Source of the DNA: an uncultured Acetatifactor sp.
GTDB lineage: Bacteria; Bacillota; Clostridia; Lachnospirales; Lachnospiraceae
Assembly (NCBI GenBank): GCA_910585015.1
Contig: CAJUCT010000068.1
Location: 1 to 13,708, forward strand
DNA length: 13,708 bases
Reading direction: 5' to 3'
The notes under the pieces are model-generated. The model had not been told where the DNA came from. It ran no database searches and saw nothing but the letters and a program-made list of their open reading frames with translations. A program made the position numbers and the translations under genes. Position 1 is the stretch's first letter. Each line of letters opens with the position of its first letter. Shown one piece after another: positions 7,480 through 13,430 of this stretch.

Positions 7480-8292
7480 AACGTATATATACCCCCATAT
7501 ATTCTCTACATGTATCACATGGTTCCATTTGGTTTGTTCCAGATATACTGTGTGGCGCTTCTATTTGCGTATAAGATCTTGTGTCCATTCCCATGACACT
7601 AGTGTCATTATAATGCGCAGCAGTCGCCGCTTTAAGCTCAGCACGTACTTCTGGTTCGTTTCCGTTGCCTACGGCCTCTGGTATTTTTACTAATAAATTT
7701 TCATCAGTAATTGCAGAAACCGTATATTTGTTATACCCCGCACTTTCATTTAATGCATTTTGCAGCATATCTGCATATCTTATACTAACTGCATTTCCGC
7801 TCGCCTCGCCACTTATTCCAACTAAAACTGTGCCATCCTCATGAATCATTACTGATGTTACAGGATTTTTGCATTTGGACTATCTGTAAACGCCTTTATT
7901 GCATTTCCTGCATCAACCACTCTTTGGCATTCTTGTTGTGCCAACTCTGTTCTATCTGGATATTTTGCGTACCTGTTGACAACAGGGGGTCTTCCCTTCC
8001 GCTCTTGGAACCTCTGGTAGCACAGACTGCCGTCCATGTTGTAAAGGTTTCTTCCCTTCCGGCCCTCGAACCTCTGGTAAGACAGGCTGCCGTCCATGTT
8101 GTAAAGGGGGCGCTCCACATCCCCGTTCCTGTCGATATGGGTCTCCCGGCGTCCCTTCTCATCATAATAGAAATACTCATCGTTTCCTTCCTGATCCGTG
8201 ATCCGGCAGACCTGTCCCATACTGTTGTAGCAGTAATTGATGGTTCCCCTGTTCGCGTCAGTGGTGCCAGTGATGTTCCCTGCATTTTCAAA
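7451..8292 (-). pseudogene. RHS fragment fused to deaminase-like toxin, frameshifted
   Basis: The RHS part (8292-7858 frame) reads AGNITGTTDANRGTINYCYN, MGQVCRITDQEGNDEYFYYD and two copies of a YNMDGSL repeat. It passes into non-RHS sequence at NRYAKYPDRTELAQQECQRV and stops at TAA 7858-7860. The toxin part continues in the next frame (7849-7451): TSVMIHEDGTVLVGISGEAS, then AELKAATAAHYND and EPCDTCREYMG. Restoring one A in the A5 run (7866-7870) would join them as DSPNAK-NPVTSVM. The second half looks like a YwqJ/SCP1.201-type nucleic-acid deaminase toxin, with PCxxC at C111 and C114 of the 7849 frame, but the expected H/CxE motif reads R69-A-E71. The SUKH gene overlaps the 3' end. No start codon or RHS N-terminus is present. 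Confidence 0.75.
7987..8106 (-). repeat. Two tandem 60-bp in-frame copies in RHS
   Basis: Two adjacent 60-bp units (8106-8047 and 8046-7987) encode LYNMDGSLSYQRFEGRKGRN and LYNMDGSLCYQRFQERKGRP. Related RHS proteins usually show one such unit before a NPVVNRY-type segment. The copies differ at several bases, so the duplication is not recent. Confidence 0.85.
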
Positions 8293-8296
8293 TCAA

Positions 8297-8710
8297 TTAA
8301 TAAAAATCAATAGTACAATCCGTTAAACGAAATGACCGCATATCATTCAACACAATAGAATCAGTATCAATATCAATTCTAGCCACCTCCTCATTTAACG
8401 CCTTAGCTCCCTGTTCAAGTTGCTGTCGCCACTCTTCAATTACCCCTTTATAAGAAACCGCCTCAAATATGTCACCATTTGGCAGGGTAATCTTACATCC
8501 CTCAATTAAAGCTCCTCCATTTTGAGGAATTACTGGCGGAACATTAAATAACTCGTGAAAAAGTTCACCGAATTTAACTTGACTTTTATTAGAAACATAT
8601 CGATATTCCCGACCTTCAACAAAATACGTACCTGGCACTCTTCTCTCCTTACTAATTGGATGTCCAAGCACTCTCTCTAATAGTTCTTTTTTATTCATTA
8701 TTTTATTCAT
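8297..8710 (-). CDS. Unassigned immunity candidate next to REase toxin
   Basis: This 137-residue protein belongs to no family I can name. It has mixed character: an N-terminal helix (KKELLERVLG), strands GTYFVEGREYRYV, a GALIEGCKITLPNGDIFEAV hairpin, an acidic helix (VIEEWRQQLEQGAKALNEEV) and a final strand pair ending CTIDFY. It starts 9 bases after the stop of the restriction-endonuclease-fold toxin frame, with GGGGGGAG between, which is the expected place for its cognate immunity gene. Two starts are possible: ATG 8710 (ribosome site very close) and ATG 8698 (14 bases away). The stop TAA is followed within a few bases by the next RHS fragment, so the cassette join is almost seamless. Function is inferred from position only. 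Confidence 0.6.
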   Translation of the reverse strand: MNKIMNKKELLERVLGHPISKERRVPGTYFVEGREYRYVSNKSQVKFGELFHELFNVPPVIPQNGGALIEGCKITLPNGDIFEAVSYKGVIEEWRQQLEQGAKALNEEVARIDIDTDSIVLNDMRSFRLTDCTIDFY

Positions 8711-8719
8711 TACTCCCCC

Positions 8720-9427
8720 CTATTTTATAACTGGTGTTATTACGAATTCAAGATTTATAATTCCCGCATCATTGAATGCTTTGGCATAATAATTGTTCAA
8801 TTCAATACTGTTTGTGTGATAGATTACTTTATCAAAGGCATGACCCTACTTTGTGGCTTGACTTAACATTTTATCTTGTTCTGCAACTGCCCACGGTCTT
8901 GTACTGTTTTGACTCTCTGGATTACGAAGAGATGTTGTCCAATCCTCCACTTATTTTGCTTCGGTGCCTATATTGTCACTCAAAATCACATTATCGGCAA
9001 CACCCTTGACGGTTTGTCCATTAATCTTAGCTTCATACTGACATTGTGCAAATGGTACATCTCCGTAAAGATCTCGTCCCCCTCTTTCGTAGCTATGCCC
9101 TTGATCAATAGTACACTCGCCAGATACTGTTACAAAATCAGTTCTGGCATAAGGATCTGTTGCCGAGTTATCATTTCCAAGTTGTTGCAATGCCTGCGGA
9201 CATAAGCCATGCCCACTCGGATCATAATACATCACCGAATTATTTGCACAATACGTATATAGATTCCGACCATCCCCTCGGTAGGTATCCTCCTGCGGGA
9301 ACCGTCCGATGGCAGGATTATAGAACCTCGCCCTTAGATAATACTGCCCCGCAACGCCATCATACATCTGTCCGGTATAGGTCAGCCGATTGGATAGTTC
9401 CTCTGTCTCTTTCAGAATGTTCCCGAA
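8720..9427 (-). pseudogene. RHS tip with PD-(D/E)XK toxin, two nonsense codons
   Basis: The RHS end is clear: FGNILKETEELSNRLTYTGQ, YYLRARFYNPAIGRF, EDTYRGDG and YYDPSG (9427-9212). The toxin domain follows, with GHSYERGGRDLYGDVPF, then VADNVILSDNIGTEAK, a D...E-x-K arrangement typical of restriction-endonuclease-fold toxins (Tox-REase group). A TAA (8951-8953) comes straight after EAK. The same frame then reads VEDWTTSLRNPES, RPWAVAEQDKMLSQATK, a TAG (8846-8848), then GHAFDKVIYHTNSIELNNYY and LEFVITPVIK to its natural stop at 8720-8722. Everything from 9427 to 8720 is one frame apart from these two stops, and related proteins would plausibly have Tyr at both. As it stands the product lacks the C-terminal 77 residues. 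Confidence 0.8.
9212..9427 (-). repeat. RHS tip repeat, copy 1 of 2
   Basis: This 216-bp stretch, from FGN(I/L)L(K/E)E to YYDPSG, is repeated in the same orientation and with the same length at 11283-11498. The copies differ at a minority of positions but share long identical runs such as TAGAACCTCGCCC and CATCATACATCTG. It is a ready substrate for homologous recombination between cassettes. Confidence 0.85.
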
Positions 9428-10073
9428 CTGTCTCTGTATAGCCCAACTGGTCGGTTCGCTCACTGACTTGACTGAGGCTGTTGTAACGGTACTGCACGGA
9501 ACTGCCGTTGCCATCTGTGGTACGGCTGACTTGTCCGGCGGGGGTGTATTCATAGCCCTCTCTTACGCCGTCCGCAAACTCCATGCCGGTGATGCGTCCC
9601 CAACTGTCCACATCATAGGAAATCGGGTTCCGGTTCCCGTCTACAACCCCTACGCTCTGGCCCATTGCGTTATACTCATACTGCTGTATGATGCGCTGGC
9701 CGCTTGAGGCAGACTGGCCGGCGGCACTGTTCTGCGCCATAACGCCGCTATGTCCCGAACCGTCTCCCGCGCTGTCATTCCAGCTCCCGTCGCCGGGACG
9801 CCGTACATTCCTGAGCATTCCGTCCGGTCCGTAGGTAAACTCCGTCCGGTTTCCATACGTGCCTTTCTGCATGACAGGCCAGTTCTGTAGGTTGTAGGAA
9901 AACTCCTGCACCATCTCCCTCAGGGCATTGGTGACGCGGATCCGGTTGCCCCGAATGTCATAGGCATAGGTGATCCCTGCGCCGTTGTCATCTCCCAGTT
10001 CATATCCATAGGAGTTGATATCCCCCTCTTCAGGCAGTTTAATAGTTCTGCCAGCTATACCGCATTTCTTTGG
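9428..10073 (-). pseudogene. RHS core fragment, 5' and 3' truncated
   Basis: Open in one frame from after a TGA (10076-10074), this piece encodes RHS core repeats: INSYGYELGDDNGAGITYAY, DIRGNRIRVTNALREMVQEF, YNLQNWPVMQKG, ISYDVDSWGRITGMEFADGV, YEYTPAGQVSRTTDGNGSSV and SERTDQLGYTET. At about 9428 it is joined, out of frame, to FGNILKETEELS of the RHS tip, skipping the long stretch of YD repeats that normally lies between; the core frame then closes at 9360. The first ATG (9914) is internal to RHS homology and is not a real start. The right end at about 10060 passes into AT-rich non-RHS DNA. Confidence 0.8.
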
Positions 10074-10219
10074 TCACTTAACCTGATACGATGAAAATTT
10101 TATTATACCAGATAAACTTCGACATTTCCTGCTTTTACAGCGATATATTTAGTTATCAAGGTACAAATTCATACTGCGCTTGGATAAAAGACTTATAACA
10201 CTTGAACCATGATATAAAA
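10074..10219. other. AT-rich spacer between cassettes
   Basis: This 146-bp stretch lies between an immunity gene stop and the next RHS fragment. It shows no RHS homology and no open frame of note; it is probably leftover sequence from the incoming cassette. Confidence 0.4.
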
Positions 10220-10732
10220 CTATAAATTACTCTGCGGCATTGCATAATTGAATATTCTGTTCGTCCCACTATTCCAAATATTAAAATTATCCCAACGCCC
10301 CACATATAATAGCTGACTATTTTTTGCCGCAATTGTTATCCCGGCATCACCCGCCCATTCACAATCTCCACCTAAATTTATAACTGGAATCTCCTCATCT
10401 TCTTTGCTGCATTTGTGAAATCTATATACTCCAATCTTTACATATCTTAATATAGATGTCGGGTTTTCTTCAAAATCATTTAAAATATCTGTAGGGAGGT
10501 CTTCGCATAAATCAGGGTAAAGTTTTTCATAATTTTCATAATACCTTCTTAAGGCGTCACATATACTTACCAGAAATTCCTGTTCTAAATTATTGAAATA
10601 ATAAATATTTTTCTCCACATATTTCTGTGAGAGTTCCTTATCATATCTTACTTCTATGTCATACCCCAAAATATCAGAGTAAAATGTGCCTACCATATAT
10701 CCTAAATCATCTTCGTATAAATTCTTTATCAC
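10220..10732 (-). CDS. Immunity candidate for the WHH nuclease (DUF6985-like?)
   Basis: This is a 170-residue protein starting at a GTG (10732) with AAGGAG 7 bases upstream, 13 bases after the nuclease toxin stop. The N-terminal part is acidic and helical (LEQEFLVSICDALRRYYENY, DLPTDILNDFEENPTSI). The C-terminal part is strand-rich and ends VINLGGDCEWAGDAGITIAA then LLYVGRWDNFNIW. The 'DCEW(D/A)...GI.I....L..VG' pattern recalls small immunity-like proteins such as the DUF6985 group; I hold that name loosely. The tight spacing and acidity fit a nuclease inhibitor. The frame is intact. Confidence 0.6.
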   Translation of the reverse strand: MIKNLYEDDLGYMVGTFYSDILGYDIEVRYDKELSQKYVEKNIYYFNNLEQEFLVSICDALRRYYENYEKLYPDLCEDLPTDILNDFEENPTSILRYVKIGVYRFHKCSKEDEEIPVINLGGDCEWAGDAGITIAAKNSQLLYVGRWDNFNIWNSGTNRIFNYAMPQSNL

Positions 10733-10745
10733 TTTCTACTCCTTT

Positions 10746-11825
10746 TCATTTCTTTTTCCAATTACGATACCATCCTGTTTGGTTTGGATTAAATAATTCA
10801 AATAATAAATTTATTTCTCCCACACCTCCCATATGTCCAAAATAATCATTAATATCAAGCGACATCAGTTGCATTGTTTTCATATCATTGCATTCATGCC
10901 ATGCATAAGTGATTCCATATAAACTGCTGGCTTGTGCTTGAGTCAGTCCATTCCTACTGCTTGCTATTCTATCTGCTTGAGCGAAATTATAATCCCTGCC
11001 GTTATCACCACCATGCATGTTAAACAATTCTATTTCTTCTACCATAGGCATTGAAAAATCCGGTATACCATTTTGATATGTAATTCCTTGCAGACCTTTT
11101 TGTTGCAAAAGTGCTTGTATTCGGGGGTCTGACGGAACAAATACGCCGTTTCCTCGTGGTCCTATCCATGTACCCAAAGGAGATTTTTCACCTGGAGTCG
11201 CTGAAAGACGTTTATGATATTGCACCTCTTCGTATGTTTCTAATTGCGATGCTGTTTTTCCGTTTATACACAGTTGTGCAAACCCGCTCGGGTCGTAATA
11301 CATCATCGGATTGTTCGCACAATACGCATACAGGTTCAGACCATCCCCACGGTAGGTATCCTCCTGCATAAACCGCCCGATTGCAGGGTTATAGAACCTC
11401 GCCCGCAGATAGTACTGGACTGCGGCACCATCATACATCTGCCCAGTATACATTAGTCGGTTGGCTATATCTCCCGTTTCTTCCAGAAGGTTCCCGAAAG
11501 CATCATAGCGGTAGGTTTTTCGGATTTCATGGTCCTGATCCAGAAGAAGCAGTGTACTCCCCATTTCATCCTGAATGAAGTAATTTCTGTCCTTTCCGCC
11601 CCTGCTTAAGACAATCGGGTTACGTCCCCTTACATAACTGGTTTCCTCTCCTTCCCGGTTTTCCTGGGCCAGTTCGCCCCGGTCGAACAGGAAACGGATA
11701 ATCTTGCCCTCCTCCTCCGTTTCATACCGCAGGCCCTCGCCGTCATACCGATTAACCTTGCATTCTTTCGCATTGATTCGCCCCCCATTGTAGACTGCCT
11801 GAAGGTCCCTGCATTTATTTCTGTA
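10746..11825 (-). CDS. RHS C-terminus with HNH/WHH-type nuclease toxin (5'-truncated)
   Basis: The frame is open from after a TAA (11828-11826) to a TGA at 10746. It begins in RHS (NRYDGEGLRYETEEEGKIIR, FLFDRGELAQENREGEETSY, NYFIQDEMGSTLLLL), continues to TYRYDAFGNLLEETGD, TYRGDGLNLYAYCANNPMMY and YDPSG, then enters the toxin. The toxin shows GITYQNGIPDFS and YAWHECNDMKTMQL followed by DINDYFGHMGG, the layout of the HNH/endonuclease VII-like WHH toxins that cut DNA in competitor cells. Numbered from the ATG at 11564, W222-H223-E224 and H244 are present, but residue 239, usually His in this motif, is Asn. The first ATG is internal to RHS homology and no RHS N-terminus exists here, so this is a silent, displaced cassette unless recombined. 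It is the only RHS-linked toxin in the window with an unbroken frame. Confidence 0.82.
   Translation of the reverse strand, partial: YRNKCRDLQAVYNGGRINAKECKVNRYDGEGLRYETEEEGKIIRFLFDRGELAQENREGEETSYVRGRNPIVLSRGGKDRNYFIQDEMGSTLLLLDQDHEIRKTYRYDAFGNLLEETGDIANRLMYTGQMYDGAAVQYYLRARFYNPAIGRFMQEDTYRGDGLNLYAYCANNPMMYYDPSGFAQLCINGKTASQLETYEEVQYHKRLSATPGEKSPLGTWIGPRGNGVFVPSDPRIQALLQQKGLQGITYQNGIPDFSMPMVEEIELFNMHGGDNGRDYNFAQADRIASSRNGLTQAQASSLYGITYAWHECNDMKTMQLMSLDINDYFGHMGGVGEINLLFELFNPNQTGWYRNWKKK
11283..11498 (-). repeat. RHS tip repeat, copy 2 of 2
   Basis: This is the partner of the 216-bp direct repeat at 9212-9427, encoding FGNLLEETGDIANRLMYTGQ through YYDPSG. Recombination between the two would delete the nuclease/immunity cassette or swap toxin tips. 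Confidence 0.85.
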
Positions 11826-11907
11826 TTAGATACCAACATATGGATTTAAATAAGGGCAGTCTGATTTAATAGCGAGAATATCTTTTCTTGCTATCGAAAT
11901 AACAGTA
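11826..11907. other. Short spacer between immunity gene and RHS fragment
   Basis: These 82 bp separate the pentapeptide gene's stop from the start of RHS homology. No feature is evident. Confidence 0.4.
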
Positions 11908-13068
11908 TCAATACTTACCACCCCGTTTGTCCACTAACACCAAATTAATTTGCGAAATCTCCTTTATCTTTCCTAAGGTTAATATTCCTTTATTTAATAA
12001 ATCATTACATATTGCTTTGCACAAATCATAACTTTCCTGTTGTTCCTCTGGTGCAAAATCTTTTTGGATTTCACGATAGACATCATTCAAACAAAACATT
12101 TTCATATTTTGGTTTTCTCTCTCAGTAAGATAATATTCCAACAGTTCTTCCAGCAACCTCTTTTTCTCTTTTTTAAGCCTTTTACCAATATCATTTCTCA
12201 TGGCATCAAGATTTGGAATGAGATAACAGCTTCCATCACTTGGTAAGATCACTTCAGAAAGGTCGCAGAAGTCGCTGATTGTCAAATTGCTTAATGTGGC
12301 TTCTGAAAAATCTGCTTCCATTGGAAGCACCCGATCCCAACGCTCCTCTATATCCGGCATCCATTTACAGTTTGATTTGTAGCGTTCAGGCATCTTTCCT
12401 CGAAACCACACATCTTCAACTTTTCCAATAAACTTAACATTTTTAAAATGAGCGCCGCCAAAATCCGTATACTTTAAGTTGCAATCCTGGAAAAGGCAGT
12501 CTTCAAAATCAGGCCACCACATAGCGGTTCTATGCATTTTAACGGACTGAAATCGCACATTCTTGTAGCGGCTCTCTCCCATCCCCAAAAATCCCCCATA
12601 AATTCCTTTCCTGAAAATACAATCTCTGAACGAACACTGCGCCTCTTGTATATCAAGCATTTTTACATTCCCAAATATACAATCAAAAAATTTACATTTT
12701 TCTATATACCGACCACTGAAATCAGCATATGAAAAATCGATTTTTTCAAATCTTTTTTTGGAAATAAGCCCTCTTGAGTCCTGTATCAAATTCGCTCTTT
12801 GAAGATTAGTATACTCTTGTATATCTACAAATGAATTAATGGGAAACCCCCTCAGATCCAAATATCCATCTGGAGTATATTCCAAATCTTCTATGATATC
12901 AATTACTTCACTTCCACCGAATATCCAAAGAGCAATTCGTTCCCATCTATGTCTCCATGCAGGATCATTTCTCCATCTTTCAATTAGATTTTTCTCATTT
13001 CTTCCCATTTTCTCCCATATGCTCCAATCATAACAAAAAGTGATTGGATTATTCTTCCTTTCTTCCAA
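11908..13068 (-). CDS. Pentapeptide-repeat-like protein, probable immunity
   Basis: This 386-residue AT-rich gene has an N-terminal region (WEKMGRNEKNLIERWRNDPA onward) followed at about residues 75-215 by short repeats of the A(D/N)(F/L)xx type: LDLRGFPINSF, FSYADFSGRYIEKCKFFDCI, CSFRDCIF, FEDCLFQDCNLKYTDFGGAH and FKNVKF. These form a right-handed beta-helix in pentapeptide proteins; ADFSEATLSNLTIS near 250 is another. The C-terminal third is helical and charged. Such proteins occur as immunity factors and DNA mimics beside polymorphic toxins. The start is uncertain: TTG 13068 directly follows an in-frame TAG and has no good ribosome site; ATG 13008 has GGGAG only three bases away and would lose a conserved-looking ITFCYDWSIW segment. 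A hairpin and a possible inserted element lie just upstream. Confidence 0.7.
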   Translation of the reverse strand: MEERKNNPITFCYDWSIWEKMGRNEKNLIERWRNDPAWRHRWERIALWIFGGSEVIDIIEDLEYTPDGYLDLRGFPINSFVDIQEYTNLQRANLIQDSRGLISKKRFEKIDFSYADFSGRYIEKCKFFDCIFGNVKMLDIQEAQCSFRDCIFRKGIYGGFLGMGESRYKNVRFQSVKMHRTAMWWPDFEDCLFQDCNLKYTDFGGAHFKNVKFIGKVEDVWFRGKMPERYKSNCKWMPDIEERWDRVLPMEADFSEATLSNLTISDFCDLSEVILPSDGSCYLIPNLDAMRNDIGKRLKKEKKRLLEELLEYYLTERENQNMKMFCLNDVYREIQKDFAPEEQQESYDLCKAICNDLLNKGILTLGKIKEISQINLVLVDKRGGKY

Positions 13069-13115
13069 CTATTTGGGGTAAATAAATCTAAATTGATATT
13101 CTTAGACACCTACCT

Positions 13116-13157
13116 AAAATTCTCTTCTGTCAAAAATATATTTGACAGAAGAATTTT
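13116..13157. terminator. Long hairpin, probable bidirectional terminator
   Basis: AAAATTC plus TTCTGTCAAA pairs with TTTGACAGAA plus GAATTTT around a 6-base loop (AATATA); a 2-base bulge interrupts the 17-bp stem. The A-rich and T-rich ends give a terminator shape on both strands. On the minus strand it lies between the toxin-like gene (stop at 13167) and the pentapeptide gene. Confidence 0.65.
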
Positions 13158-13166
13158 AATATTAGA

Positions 13167-13430
13167 TTAACGATACGGCGTAACATATCCATTATTATGG
13201 TATTTGTCAAAATGATTATCCGCCTGCTTTTTCGTAGTGATATCTACCCAAAAATAACCATCATAACCCGTAGTATCTCCCATGTATATCAAATCAGCTC
13301 CCCATTGTCCCTGTCCTGCGATATTGTAGGTGTCTATTGGTATATAGGGACTTTTATTTATCATTCTTTTAAATTCCCAATCTACCGCTGTTCCTATAAA
13401 TAGGTTTTCTAAAAATGGTAACTTTTTCAT
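13167..13430 (-). CDS. Small PD-(D/E)XK-like toxin domain, standalone or truncated
   Basis: This is an 87-residue protein starting at ATG 13430 with AGGAT seven bases upstream. The core GQGQWGADLIYMGDTTGYDG then FWVDITTKKQADNHFDKYHN resembles the end of restriction-endonuclease-fold toxins, where a strand Asp (D46) is followed by D-I-T-T-K (D63 to K67), then H73 and K76-Y77, and the protein ends shortly after (TPYR). No RHS sequence precedes it in 13431-13708, so it is either a free-standing remnant of a toxin C-terminus or a toxin delivered by another system. The pentapeptide gene downstream would be the cognate immunity gene by position. Active-site assignment is tentative. Confidence 0.55.
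   Translation of the reverse strand: MKKLPFLENLFIGTAVDWEFKRMINKSPYIPIDTYNIAGQGQWGADLIYMGDTTGYDGYFWVDITTKKQADNHFDKYHNNGYVTPYR

Noticed and set aside
7896..8291. 131-codon minus-strand frame overlapping the RHS piece
   Set aside because: RHS motifs are in the neighbouring frame; this one is low-complexity and rich in Arg, Thr and Trp.
7855..8313. 152-codon plus-strand open frame opposite the RHS-deaminase fragment
   Set aside because: It is the antisense of well-recognised RHS repeats and carries no family pattern; the GC-rich RHS strand produces such frames.
8720..8953. Recoding of TAA and TAG as tyrosine
   Set aside because: TAA, TAG and TGA all act as terminal stops elsewhere in the window, so a changed code is not supported; a decayed gene is simpler.
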